In this document: positions 56,301 through 64,000 of the stretch, piece by piece
Layout: each line of letters starts with the position of its first letter
Position numbering within the stretch: position 1 is the stretch's first letter
NCBI GenBank assembly: GCA_963995525.1
Contig: OZ023214.1
Location: 43,209,998 to 43,273,997 of the forward strand
Direction: 5' to 3'
Length of the DNA: 64,000 nucleotides
DNA from: Escarpia spicata
Lineage: Eukaryota > Annelida > Polychaeta > Sabellida > Siboglinidae
Made by a program: the position numbers and the translations under genes
The notes under the pieces: generated by a model
What the model was told of the DNA's origin: nothing
The model's input: only the letters and a program-made list of their open reading frames with translations
Databases searched by the model: none

Positions 56301-56503
56301 ATATTACTACTGTTGAATAATTGTTGCTACTGGACACATCCATGAATTTGTGACTTGTAAATTGCACTTTAGTGACTGTGATTTAATCGTTATGTGTTGT
56401 TTGTTGTCAGTCGGAGGACATACAGTTGGACCCTGAGCTGAAGAAGTCGTGTACTGATGATGCTGTTAAACTATGTAGATATGCAACCCATGGAAACGCA
56501 GCG
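26303..56503 (+). CDS. GLG1: Golgi apparatus protein 1 (GLG1/CFR/ESL-1/MG160), first 795 codons, 3' end outside window
   Basis: GLG1 is a type I membrane glycoprotein of the Golgi made of Cys-rich repeats; vertebrate forms bind FGFs and E-selectin. Coding exons: 26303-26590, 38007-38039, 39142-39228, 39794-40012, 40563-40805, 41066-41249, 41997-42232, 44538-44659, 45577-45678, 47454-47619, 51668-51808, 52167-52316, 54045-54161, 54512-54600, 54918-55032 and 56411-56503. All are GT-AG and in phase. The ATG at 26303 gives a signal peptide (VMLLCIFLAAVFSIS); an in-frame ATG at 26264 would add 13 less typical residues. The protein follows human GLG1 throughout: NNFAVLECLQ, KMASIVFSDYRLI, DDYHLDRPLYYACREDRE, EIQYFVSRDFK, MECLQDHLDEL, DMMECLIKHKHHPDMNQKCA, CRKQLRVELLE. 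N-glycosylation sites NLT, NVT, NFT and NDT lie where the human protein has sites. Human GLG1 is about 1180 aa, so about 380 residues, including the membrane anchor, lie to the right. Confidence 0.96.
26591..27110. other. GLG1 intron 1, start
   Basis: No coding sequence or clear element is seen before the hAT-like copy begins at 27111. Confidence 0.5.
27111..28831. mobile_element. hAT-type non-autonomous element, family B copy 1, 1.72 kb
   Basis: Ends are CAGGGCCTCACCTAGAGAC on the left and TTGATCCTGGGTGAGACCCTG on the right; the first 15 bp of each form TIRs. The target duplication is TATAGAAG (27103-27110) against CATAGAAG (28832-28839), seven of eight bases. Copy 2 at 32130-33863 shares both ends and internal blocks such as AGCCAGTTACAAAATCTATG. 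No transposase ORF is visible. Confidence 0.8.
28840..29810. other. GLG1 intron 1, AT-rich stretch
   Basis: No gene is seen. A TTAA-bounded end (CACTGAAATGGTTAA at about 29743-29757) resembles the end of the TTAA element at 50584-51235, but its partner end is uncertain. Confidence 0.4.
29811..29870 (+). mobile_element. Isolated left end of a family B-like hAT element
   Basis: CAGGGCCTCACCCAG followed by diverged sequence. A matching right end with target duplication was not found nearby, so it is either a relic or a related family. Confidence 0.4.
30518..30647 (+). other. Unidentified possible exon fragment with weak globin-like pattern
   Basis: After a possible acceptor (CTGCCCAG), an open frame reads DQIFANPNFFRHATRHVIEH, then IEHLMRIPNLYDFLPKGA, and stops at 30636. 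An AATAAA follows at about 30642. The spacing of F..HA..V....I..L...P.L resembles globin helices E-F, but nothing else of a globin is visible. It lies inside GLG1 intron 1, on the same strand. It could be a relic of a retrocopied gene or chance. I do not call a function. Confidence 0.2.
30770..31280 (-). mobile_element. LINE reverse transcriptase fragment (fingers/palm part)
   Basis: The minus strand reads WCIGIIKSIYKKQGSIDDPD, NYRGS, then ANVIGEEQAGFR and STLDHIFVLHSLVELYL. These are followed by RLYCAFIDYKKAFDLVDRSS and LWSKIISCGING, and then a frameshift. This is RT blocks 0-3, including the A-motif FIDYKKAFD. The copy is truncated before the YADD box. Confidence 0.8.
32130..33863. mobile_element. 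hAT-type non-autonomous element, family B copy 2, 1.73 kb, perfect 8-bp TSD
   Basis: The left end CAGGGCCTCACCCAG and right end CTGGGTGAGGCCCTG are exact inverted repeats of 15 bp. The target duplication TGTCAAAC is perfect at 32122-32129 and 33864-33871. Nearly the same length and internal order as copy 1 (27111-28831). Both ends carry imperfect internal repeats around GTCCACCCGTC and GACGGGT. No transposase ORF was seen. Confidence 0.9.
33872..38006. other. GLG1 intron 1, remainder
   Basis: 4.1 kb of AT-rich DNA. I see no exon of GLG1, no other gene and no strong tandem array, only short simple runs. Confidence 0.5.
38259..38756 (+). mobile_element. TTAA-type foldback MITE, truncated copy
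   Basis: Begins TTAA|GGGTAGCCACTACTC at 38255-38259 and is homologous to 49442-50120 for about 500 bp. It includes the two arms of a hairpin: CAATAAGGTGGTTTTGGGCA on the left and TGCCCAAAACCACCTTATTG on the right. The right third, with the terminal repeat, is missing. Confidence 0.8.
41646..41996 (+). repeat. 45-bp minisatellite carrying copies of the GLG1 exon 7 splice acceptor
   Basis: About 7.8 copies of a 45-bp unit, with alternate units pairing into a 90-bp pattern. The unit contains TTGACACTTTCAGGCCAGGA and GATGGTGTCTGAACGTG. It runs directly into the true acceptor ATTTCAG|GCAAGG at 41996/41997. The exon start GCAAGGAAACC...CCTGAATGTGT is similar to the unit, so the repeat probably arose from the junction. 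Copies of the acceptor lie at 41907 and 41952, exactly 90 and 45 nt upstream, in the same phase. The two nearest units are open (GQEMVSERMIMLTIS). Older units hold a TAG stop. Confidence 0.9.
42372..43048. repeat. 37-bp minisatellite in GLG1 intron 7
   Basis: About 18 copies of a 37-bp unit made of GCCTCTTTCTGCTTCCATTT and GCTTCCTTGGCCCATTG. Because 37 is not a multiple of 3 and the unit has no stop, all three plus frames and the minus frames stay open. The long open frames here are an artefact of the repeat. Confidence 0.95.
43105..44415. repeat. 69-bp minisatellite, 19 copies, in GLG1 intron 7
   Basis: Exactly 19 units of 69 bp (1311 bp). The unit begins CATGAGTGTAATACATGTAA and ends TCCCTGGCCTTTAGGTTGG. 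Units 1-5 and 6-10 carry the same order of variants (Gly, Asp, His-Gly, Gly, Asp in the translated end), which shows duplication of a 345-bp five-unit block. The unit length is 23 codons, so a 450-codon frame is open on plus and a 248-codon one on minus. Both lie inside an intron and I do not call either as a gene. Confidence 0.95.
44899..45305. repeat. 26-bp minisatellite in GLG1 intron 8
   Basis: About 15 copies of CCTCCATACCAAGCCTCCAT plus GTCGTG or its ACAACATG variant. The sequence is strongly pyrimidine-rich on the plus strand. Confidence 0.9.
45428..45529. repeat. 33-bp tandem repeat, three copies, upstream of GLG1 exon 9
   Basis: The unit TTGTATAGTTTGTGCAGGCT + GTGTGTTTAGTCT is repeated three times about 50 nt before the exon 9 acceptor. 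Confidence 0.9.
45657..46030 (+). repeat. 53-bp minisatellite spanning the GLG1 exon 9 splice donor
   Basis: Seven copies of a 53-bp unit. Each holds the last 22 nt of exon 9 (ACTTTGTGTCTAGGGACTTC-AA), the donor GTACGT and about 25 nt of intron (AACGTAGCCCCATTTACCAT). The first copy is the real exon end (45678). Six extra donors follow at 53-bp steps. Since 53 is not a multiple of 3, use of a downstream donor would shift the frame. Confidence 0.9.
46031..47453. other. GLG1 intron 9, remainder
   Basis: No gene is seen. It contains a small hairpin: GAAATGTGGGCTCT at 46816-46829 is matched by AGAGCCCACATTTC at 46889-46902, possibly the ends of an 87-bp MITE. Confidence 0.5.
47631..48445 (+). 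mobile_element. TIR element family A, copy 1 (815 bp), intron 10 of GLG1
   Basis: Starts CAGGGTGCACAGTGGCTTTA, 11 nt after the exon 10 donor, and ends TTATTTCGCAGCCTG. The terminal repeats are short (CAGG[G/C]TGC). The flanks repeat CATCAAC (47624-47630 and 48446-48452). A homologous copy is at 59004-59880. Internal open frames are short and degenerate, so it is non-autonomous. Confidence 0.8.
49380..50255. repeat. 52-bp minisatellite interrupted by a TTAA MITE
   Basis: Units of about 52 bp contain CATCAGGATAAATGTTTTGT, TAGAACAAAATTAACACA and CATGGCTACATTTG. Four or five copies are present. One is split at its TTAA by the element at 49442-50120. Confidence 0.85.
49442..50120. mobile_element. 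TTAA-type foldback MITE, complete copy, 679 bp
   Basis: Ends are GGGTAGCCACTACTCGAAAA and, on the right, TTTTCGAGTAGTGGCTACCC, an exact 20-bp inverted repeat. TTAA lies on both sides (49438-49441 and 50121-50124), the piggyBac-type target. Inner hairpin arms pair for about 100 bp at 49630-49730 and 49830-49935. The insertion sits in a known 52-bp repeat whose uninterrupted copies read AAATTAACACAC, so the TTAA duplication can be read directly. Confidence 0.9.
50584..51235. mobile_element. TTAA-flanked element (piggyBac-like MITE), 652 bp, with a 69-codon ORF
   Basis: The left end CCATTTCGGTACAACAGGCCAG and the right end, in reverse complement CCATTTCAGTATTACAGCCC, form imperfect TIRs. TTAA flanks both sides (50580-50583 and 51236-51239). 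Inside, 50841-51050 encodes a 69-residue acidic frame (MADGITSTNDLPPYILDRLF ...) of unknown function. It could be a captured start of a transposase or chance. Confidence 0.65.
51860..52166 (+). repeat. 66-68-bp tandem copies of the GLG1 exon 12 acceptor and exon start
   Basis: Four diverged copies precede the real exon. Each holds GGTCTGTTGTACACAG|GAGA and then TGGAGTGTCTCCAGGACCAT, which corresponds to the first residues EMECLQDH of exon 12. Acceptor copies are at 51899, 51967, 52035 and 52101; the true one is 52167. The nearest copy reads into TGA after nine codons (EMECLGPSG), so its use would truncate the protein. Confidence 0.9.
52583..54040 (+). repeat. 49-bp minisatellite filling GLG1 intron 12 up to the exon 13 acceptor
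   Basis: About 29 copies of a 49-bp unit (GAATGACAGTGATGGTGTAT + GTTGTATAACATTGTGTGAC + AGAGGCAGG). The last copy runs into the acceptor itself: GGTATATGTTG|CCAG before exon 13 at 54045. The stretch before the AG is purine- and AT-rich, with almost no pyrimidine tract. Confidence 0.95.
54108..54235 (+). repeat. 65-66-bp duplication of the GLG1 exon 13 end and its donor
   Basis: Exon 13 sequence from 54108 (CATCACCCGGACATGAATCA ... CAGTTG|GTAAGTTC) is repeated, slightly diverged, from 54173. It has a second donor GTAAGTTC at 54228. Reading through to the second donor meets TGA (54186-54188), so it would end the protein. Confidence 0.85.
55142..55482. repeat. 27-bp minisatellite in GLG1 intron 15
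   Basis: About 12-13 copies of GATTCAGACCTACTGTTTGT plus TGACTGT or TGTGTGT. The unit is nine codons, so open frames on both strands are repeat artefacts. Confidence 0.95.
55483..56160. repeat. 23-bp minisatellite continuing from the 27-bp array
   Basis: About 29 copies of GATTCAGACCTTCGGTTGTG-TGT with point variants. It shares GATTCAGACC with the preceding 27-bp array and is probably a shortened descendant. Confidence 0.9.
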
Positions 56504-57740
56504 GTAAGCCTCTACTACCTTCTTTAATAATAATCTCTAGCTTACATTCACCTACAGAACAACAAACGATGTGCAGCAATTAGTGTCACCTCACTATTTT
56601 AATTTAACTCTCTCAAGGCCAGATTAATGGAAATATGTGTCTGTTATTGAATCCTATTAAAAAGAGAGAATGTGCTGTGAGTGAATCATGTGATATACTC
56701 GGGTTGCATGAATGCAAATAAATAAATAACTTTTAATCCGATTCAAATAACATTTTCATTACATCTGAAGAACTCATTCCTGGTGTAACTAGCCAAGTAT
56801 GTGACATATATGTCAATTTATTACCCAAATATGAATTGCTAAAGTTTGACAAAAATAAAATACTTAAATAATTTTAAACAATAATTTTTTTTTTTTCATT
56901 ACTAATTAGCGGTTACATGCTGCGTATGAAATGTTCATAAATTACTATGCTACAGAATGGAAAACTAATTAAATGTCTATGATAAATAAAACTGAAATAA
57001 TTTCAGTTTTTCATGTATTTTAAAGATTTTATACAAAATGGCATTCTTTATGATCATAGCCGTCATCCCGTCTGAACTATTAAGTAGGTGTTATATTTAA
57101 AATGCCTAATCATAGTGCAAAACATTCGACATCGATGGCAGCGTTCATTATAAACTCGATTCGAAAATCCCATCAAAGTCCGAATTACTGGAGTTCGACA
57201 TAATGACAGTGTCGAGAATTACATCAAAGCTAAAAAACACCACCCGCTTCGTTGCGCGGCGCATTAATACTTTTTTACAACAAAATAGACCGCTCAAAAG
57301 TTAGCATTTAATTGTAGAAATCGCCTGCGGATGCGTGTTTTGGAATAATGCCTGGGTGCTTCCATGTTTATGCCCGCAGCAAATGTTAAATTTAAATCTC
57401 ATTGGCTGAAAATCACCATTAAAAAATTCACAGCATGGCATAAAGGAGGGACCTGAAATTATGTGTCGCTGCGTTCGACTACAAAACCGCTTGGTGGTTG
57501 GCGCTATTTAGCCACGGAAATCATAATTTCTCACTTTTCACGCTTCCCAGTGAATATTATTATATGCTAATTGCCGAAATAAATTGCCGTTATTGGATGA
57601 TACTGTTTCGCGGTACCAGTTTAAAAGTGCCCCTGTATTCAGGCGTTGGAGTCGGGTTGATTCGGGCGTTCTGACCACGAGAGGGTTAAAGTCATTCCCA
57701 CGATCATGTTGTTTCTGCTGTCACCATTTATGGCACTGCA
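56504..57740. other. GLG1 intron 16, start
   Basis: No further GLG1 exon is found after 56503. The stretch is AT-rich to about 57100, then a more CpG-containing segment (57120-57560) of unknown origin. Confidence 0.5.
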
Positions 57741-57748
57741 ATCAGCAC

Positions 57749-60070
57749 ACTCACTCACTCACTCACTCATCCCATGACCGGGGGTCGTTGGTGTGCCATG
57801 ACAGGCGCTTGCATAGTCAGCACTTTCCATCTCTCTCTGTCTTCCACTGTGCATGTCAGGGACGTGAGGGTGTGGCCTGTCCAGTTATTTATGTTATCTC
57901 CCCAGGACTTTCTCTGTCGCCCTCTGCATTTGTTGCCCTCTACTGTTGGATGGTCTTGGACAGAGAGTTGTGTCTGGAGACATGTCCAAACCAGGAGAAC
58001 TTGCGGCGCTTCATTACTGATAGCAGAGGCTCCTGATCTCCCACACAGGCAAAGACCTGTTGCCTGATACAGTAATTGGTTTTATGCTCTGTGTGAGAGA
58101 TGCACAAAACAATAGCCTCCTGTAGCATTTCGCTTCACATGCCTGGATCCTCCTTTCTGTATCTGCCGTCAATGTCCAGCTCTTGCATCCATAAAGGAGT
58201 ACAGAGTCCATAAGTGCCCTATATAGCCTGACTTTTACAGAGAAGCTGATGGTGTTGCTCCTCCAGATGGTGTCTATTCGAGTCATTGCTGATGAGGCCA
58301 GGACAAGTCTTGTTCTTATCTCTTTGACTGACGTACAATCTTTGCTGAGTGTGGAGCCCAGGCACTTGAAGTTATCCACCTCTGCGAGTCTGTACGTTCA
58401 TCGTGATGTAGGTTGGTGCTGTCTGATTGGAGCTGTTAACAAGGATCTTGTTTTTTTGTGCACTGACTTCCATTCCGTAAGCCCCTGATATTGTCTCTAG
58501 TCTGGTGGTGAGGTCCTGGAGTTCTGCTTCACTGCCTCCCATAAGGTCGATGTCATCCGCAAAGCGTAAGTTGCATAGAGGTCTTCCTCTGATGGATATG
58601 GAGGTGTTGAAGTCACTTAATGCTGCTTCTTGCATGATGTTCTCCAAGTATATGTTGAACAGAACAGGGGACAGCAGGCAGCCCTGACAAGCTCCGACTG
58701 TCTTAAAGAAATCTCCAAGGTTGTTGTTCATGAGAACTCTGCTGTTAGTGTGTTCATACAGCGCCTTAATCACTTGGATGAGATTGTTGTCGATGTTGGT
58801 TGAAGTTTCTCATCACTTGCCATTAGCCCTCGTGTCAGACTCGGTCGAAGGTTTTCGTGAAGCCGATCAAATGGTAGGGGTCATGTTGGTGCTGTAGGTG
58901 TTTTTCTATCAGCAACCTGACGTTGAAGATTTGCTCTGTTGTGCTCCTCGGACCTAAATCCTGCTTGCTCTTCTGCCAGGATTTCTTCTGCCTTGCCCTT
59001 TAGCAGGGTGCACGATGGCTTTAGTTGACAGGTAGGTAGTCCATCGGACTGGCGGACTCAGAAACAACTAGTCCTGATATTGTTTTACTAGTCCTTAAAA
59101 TAAATGATGTTTACTGTTGTATCATATATATGTGACAGTTATGGCACATAGTAAAACTAAAAGTGGCTTTATTTCATAAAGAAAACAAGCCGTTTCTATT
59201 TCAATTAAATGTTCAACTAAATGTGTCGTTAATAGAAACAAATACATGAGATTTCGTAGATCCAATTGCAAAGTCATCAGAAGAAATAACTTTAGTTTAA
59301 GGGACAGCAAACGGCAGTGTGGTACCAGCAGAATTTGAAGCCTGATGACGACGAAGGGCCAACATTATCGGACTAAGACTAAGTTGCATCATTTGGCTTA
59401 TACTTTTCATTAGCATTTCCTTTCCTGAAGCCGACGACTGAACAGTCGGTAACATTGATGGCGTTTGGTAACTTGCTAAGATAATCACTCGATGCGGGAG
59501 TAACGCAGGGATCGCATGTAATTATGTCTGTAACCCGCACATGTATGTTTGTCCATGTCGCTCATCACTCATGGTCGCTAGGCGACACTACCTATCCTAA
59601 CTGGATGTAAACAGCCACCATTTACATTCTCCGCATTCAGCATGTTTCATATTCAACGGTCGTAGGGAATATTTAGCTGCGTGTGATAAAATGCTACCTT
59701 ATTGTCTTATTTTGTTTGATTCCATCACAACACCCAACTAGCATGTACGCAGGGTAAATTAATTCACATTAATCACAGCTAGTCCAATGTGACTGCTCCT
59801 CCAAACATGGACTACCTGGGTAGTCCAGTCATTGAAACTACTCGTCTGGGACGATCGGACCGGCCTTATTTCGCAGCCTGCTTTAGTCTGTTCAGAATGA
59901 CTCTTAGCATGATTATACTGGGATAGCTGATCAGACTGATGGTTCTGTAATTCTGGCAGAGTCTAAGATTGCCTTTCTTTGCAAGGGGAATTATTAACTA
60001 CTATCACTGTAGCCTTTTGCTTTTGAGATCTTGTCAGCTTCTTCAGCGTGTCAAATGCTATTTTGCTGTT
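57749..60070 (-). mobile_element. RTE-type LINE, inactive and interrupted
   Basis: Minus-strand ORF pieces in order. 60070-59900: GLRKGNSKIAFDTLKKLTRS, then NLRLCQNYRTISLIS-like sequence. 59003-58800: AEEILAEEQAGFRSEEHN. 58773-58372: ACQGCLLSPVLFNIYLENIM and the catalytic LRFADDIDLMGGS. 58379-57940: FKCLGSTLS, SVLLYGCKSWTLT, FSWFGHVSRHNSLSKT. It ends in GRQRKSWGDNINNWTG ... QRPPVMG and a stop at 57767. The 3' end is a (TGAG)n tail at 57768-57749, as in RTE elements. It has frameshifts, an internal deletion near 59950 and a family A element inserted at 59004-59880. Confidence 0.9.
59004..59880 (+). mobile_element. TIR element family A, copy 2 (877 bp), nested in the RTE LINE
   Basis: Starts CAGGGTGCACGATGGCTTTA and ends TTATTTCGCAGCCTG, homologous along its length to 47631-48445. 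The flanks share CTTTAG (58998-59003 and 59881-59886), a short target duplication. LINE coding sequence resumes on the right, which proves that the element inserted after the LINE. Confidence 0.85.
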
Positions 60071-63000
60071 TCCCTTTCTTAGTCCTGAGTCAATCTGGGC
60101 ACACTGGTCTGTTATCCATTGTTCTTTCTTAGTCCTGAGTCAATCTGGGCACACTGGTCTGTCATCCGTTGTTCTTTCTTAGTCCTGAGTCAATATGGGC
60201 ACACTGGTCTGTCATCCGTTGTTCTTTCTTAGTCCTGAGTCAATCTGGGCACACTGGTCTGTCATCCGTTGTTCTTTCTTAGTCCTGAGTCAATCTGGAC
60301 ACACTGGTCTGTTATCCGTTGTTCTTTCTTAGTCCTGAGTCAATCTTGGCACACTGGTCTGTTATCCGTTGTTCTTTCTTAGTCCTGAGTCAATCTTGGC
60401 ACACTGGTCTGTCATCCATTGTTCTTTCTTAGTCCTGAGTCAATCTGGACACACTGGTCTGTTATCCGTTGTTCTTTCTTAGTCCTGAGTCAATCTTGGC
60501 ACACTGGTCTGTCATCCATTGTTCTTTCTTAGTCCTGAGTCAATCTTGGCACACTGGTCTGTCATCCGTTGTTTTTTCTTAGTCCTGAGTCAATCTGGAC
60601 ACACTGGTCTGTCATCCGTTGTTCTTTCTTAGTCCTGAATCAATCTGGGCACACTGGTCTGTTATCCGTTGTTCTTTCTTAGTCCTGAGTCAATCTTGGC
60701 ACACTGGTCTGTTATCCGTTGTTCTTTCTTAGTCCTGAGTCAATCTGGACACACTGGTCTGTCATCCGTTGTTCTTTCTTAGTCCTGAGTCAATCTGGGC
60801 ACACTGGTCTGTTATCCGTTGTTCTTTCTTAGTCCTGAGTCAATCTTGGCACACTGGTCTGTCATCCGTTGTTCTTTCTTAGTCCTGAGTCAATCTTGGC
60901 ACACTGGTCTGTCATCCGTTGTTCTTTCTTAGTTCTGAGTCAATCTTGGCACACTGGTCTGTCATCCTTTGTTCTTTCTTAGTCCTGAGTCAATCTGGAC
61001 ACACTGGTCTGTCATCCGTTGTTCTTTCTTAGTCCTGAGTCAATCTGGGCACACTGGTCTGTTATCCGTTGTTCTTTCTTAGTCCTGAGTCAATCTTGGC
61101 ACACTGGTCTGTTATCCGTTGTTCTTTCTTAGTCCTGAGTCAATCTTGGCACACTGGTCTGTCATCCGTTGTTCTTTCTTAGTCCTGAGTCAATCTTGGC
61201 ACACTGGTCTGTCATCCGTTGTTCTTTCTTAGTTCTGAGTCAATCTTGGCACACTGGTCTGTCATCCTTTGTTCTTTCTTAGTCCTGAGTCAATCTGGAC
61301 ACACTGGTCTGTCATCCGTTGTTCTTTCTTAGTCCTGAGTCAATCTGGGCACACTGGTCTGTTATCCGTTGTTCTTTCTTAGTCCTGAGTCAATCTTGGC
61401 ACACTGGTCTGTTATCCGTTGTTCTTTCTTAGTCCTGAGTCAATCTTGGCACACTGGTCTGTCATCCGTTGTTTTTTCTTAGTCCTGAGTCAATCTGGAC
61501 ACACTGGTCTGTCATCCGTTGTTCTTTCTTAGTCCTGAATCAATCTGGGCACACTGGTCTGTTATCCGTTGTTCTTTCTTAGTCCTGAGTCAATCTTGGC
61601 ACACTGGTCTGTTATCCGTTGTTCTTTCTTAGTCCTGAGTCAATCTTGGCACACTGGTCTGTCATCCGTTGTTTTTTCTTAGTCCTGAGTCAATCTGGAC
61701 ACACTGGTCTGTCATCCGTTGTTCTTTCTTAATCCTGAGTCAATCTGGACACACTGGTCTGTCATCCGTTGTTCTTTCTTAGTCCTGAGTCAATCTGGGC
61801 ACACTGGTCTGTTATCCGTTGTTCTTTCTTAGTCCTGAGTCAATCTTGGCACACTGGTCTGTCATCCATTGTTCTTTCTTAGTCCTGAGTCAATCTGGAC
61901 ACACTGGTCTGTTATCCGTTGTTCTTTCTTAGTCCTGAGTCAATCTTGGCACACTGGTCTGTCATCCATTGTTCTTTCTTAGTCCTGAGTCAATCTTGGC
62001 ACACTGGTCTGTCATCCGTTGTTTTTTCTTAGTCCTGAGTCAATCTTGGCACACTGGTCTGTCATCCTTTGTTCTTTCTTAGTCCTGAGTCAATCTGGAC
62101 ACACTGGTCTGTCATCCGTTGTTCTTTCTTAGTCCTGAGTCAATCTGGGCACACTGGTCTGTTATCCGTTGTTCTTTCTTAGTCCTGAGTCAATCTTGGC
62201 ACACTGGTCTGTTATCCGTTGTTCTTTCTTAGTCCTGAGTCAATCTTGGCACACTGGTCTGTCATCCGTTGTTCTTTCTTAGTCCTGAGTCAATCTTGGC
62301 ACACTGGTCTGTCATCCGTTGTTCTTTCTTAGTTCTGAGTCAATCTTGGCACACTGGTCTGTCATCCTTTGTTCTTTCTTAGTCCTGAGTCAATCTGGAC
62401 ACACTGGTCTGTCATCCGTTGTTCTTTCTTAGTCCTGAGTCAATCTGGGCACACTGGTCTGTTATCCGTTGTTCTTTCTTAGTCCTGAGTCAATCTTGGC
62501 ACACTGGTCTGTTATCCGTTGTTCTTTCTTAGTCCTGAGTCAATCTTGGCACACTGGTCTGTCATCCGTTGTTTTTTCTTAGTCCTGAGTCAATCTGGAC
62601 ACACTGGTCTGTCATCCGTTGTTCTTTCTTAGTCCTGAATCAATCTGGGCACACTGGTCTGTTATCCGTTGTTCTTTCTTAGTCCTGAGTCAATCTTGGC
62701 ACACTGGTCTGTTATCCGTTGTTCTTTCTTAGTCCTGAGTCAATCTTGGCACACTGGTCTGTCATCCGTTGTTTTTTCTTAGTCCTGAGTCAATCTGGAC
62801 ACACTGGTCTGTCATCCGTTGTTCTTTCTTAATCCTGAGTCAATCTGGACACACTGGTCTGTCATCCGTTGTTCTTTCTTAGTCCTGAGTCAATCTGGGC
62901 ACACTGGTCTGTTATCCGTTGTTCTTTCTTAGTCCTGAGTCAATCTTGGCACACTGGTCTGTCATCCGTTGTTCTTTCTTAGTCCTGAGTCAATCTTGGC

Positions 63001-64000
63001 ACACTGGTCTGTCATCCGTTGTTCTTTCTTAGTTCTGAGTCAATCTTGGCACACTGGTCTGTCATCCTTTGTTCTTTCTTAGTCCTGAGTCAATCTGGAC
63101 ACACTGGTCTGTCATCCGTTGTTCTTTCTTAGTCCTGAGTCAATCTGGGCACACTGGTCTGTTATCCGTTGTTCTTTCTTAGTCCTGAGTCAATCTTGGC
63201 ACACTGGTCTGTCATCCGTTGTTCTTTCTTAGTCCTGAGTCAATCTTGGCACACTGGTCTGTCATCCGTTGTTCTTTCTTAGTTCTGAGTCAATCTTGGC
63301 ACACTGGTCTGTCATCCTTTGTTCTTTCTTAGTCCTGAGTCAATCTGGACACACTGGTCTGTCATCCGTTGTTCTTTCTTAGTCCTGAGTCAATCTGGGC
63401 ACACTGGTCTGTTATCCGTTGTTCTTTCTTAGTCCTGAGTCAATCTTGGCACACTGGTCTGTTATCCGTTGTTCTTTCTTAGTCCTGAGTCAATCTTGGC
63501 ACACTGGTCTGTCATCCGTTGTTTTTTCTTTGTCCTGAGTCAATCTGGACACACTGGTCTGTCATCCGTTGTTCTTTCTTAGTCCTGAATCAATCTGGGC
63601 ACACTGGTCTGTTATCCGTTGTTCTTTCTTAGTCCTGAATCAATCTTGGCACACTGGTCTGTTATCCGTTGTTCTTTCTTAGTCCTGAGTCAATCTTGGC
63701 ACACTGGTCTGTCATCCGTTGTTTTTTCTTAGTCCTGAGTCAATCTGGACACACTGGTCTGTCATCCGTTGTTCTTTCTTAGTCCTGAGTCAATCTGGGC
63801 ACACTGGTCTGTTATCCATTGTTCTTTCTTAGTCCTGAGTCAATCTGGGCACACTGGTCTGTCATCCGTTGTTCTTTCTTAGTCCTGAGTCAATCTGGGC
63901 ACACTGGTCTGTTATCCGTTGTTCTTTCTTAGTCCTGAGTCAATATGGACACACTGGTCTGTCATCCGTTGTTCTTTCTTAGTCCTGAGTCAATCTGGGC
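60071..64000. repeat. 50-bp satellite array, about 79 copies, derived from the LINE ORF; continues past the window
   Basis: The unit is GTTCTTTCTTAGTCCTGAGT + CAATCTGGGCACACTGGTCT + GTCATCCGTT, with few variants (CTGGAC, CTTGGC, GTTATCC, GTTTTTTC). On the minus strand the first unit reads on from the LINE frame as EQWITDQCAQIDSGLRK|GNSKIAF. This corresponds to the conserved EEWI..QC..I..GL.K.NSKKA segment of RTE ORFs, so the array grew from the LINE. About 900 bp (60941-61840) recur at a 1,100-bp offset (62041-62940) with the same variant order, a 22-unit higher-order repeat. Confidence 0.93.

Noticed and set aside
60071..64000. CRISPR-like regular array
   Set aside because: Units are contiguous with no unique spacers, the setting is an animal gene, and the unit derives from a LINE.

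Overview
The window is animal nuclear DNA: AT-rich, with long introns, GT-AG splice sites, and dense LINE, SINE, MITE and minisatellite sequence. I see no prokaryotic genes, CRISPR arrays or operons. Three conserved metazoan genes can be reconstructed exon by exon. The transposon types and gene structures point to an invertebrate, either a marine lophotrochozoan or an invertebrate deuterostome; I cannot name the species.

Layout. (1) 67-6491, minus strand: nine coding exons of the tRNA dihydrouridine synthase DUS2. The gene runs off the left edge, and the first 262 residues are present. (2) 9139-20487, plus strand: the complete polarity gene PAR6, with three coding exons and 345 residues (PB1, semi-CRIB, PDZ). 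It is divergent from DUS2, and a CRE palindrome lies between them. (3) 20.5-26.2 kb: intergenic, filled with LINE, SINE and simple-repeat remains. (4) 26303-56503, plus strand: sixteen coding exons of GLG1 (Golgi glycoprotein 1, also called CFR, ESL-1 or MG160). They give 795 codons of cysteine-rich repeats. The C-terminal third and membrane anchor lie beyond the window. (5) 57.7-60.1 kb: an RTE-type LINE on the minus strand, split by a MITE. (6) 60071-64000: about 79 copies of a 50-bp satellite that appears to have grown out of that LINE's own ORF.

The three genes work in unrelated pathways: tRNA modification, cell polarity, and Golgi or secretory traffic. Human DUS2, PARD6A and GLG1 all map to 16q22-q23, so the grouping looks like a retained ancestral linkage.

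The most unusual feature is GLG1. At least four of its exon-intron junctions have been copied into tandem repeats that carry working-looking splice sites. At exon 7 the copies are 45 bp, in phase and open, so upstream acceptors could add 15-residue blocks. Several mobile elements are dated by exact target-site duplications (8-bp hAT-type and TTAA-type), and some are nested inside other repeats.
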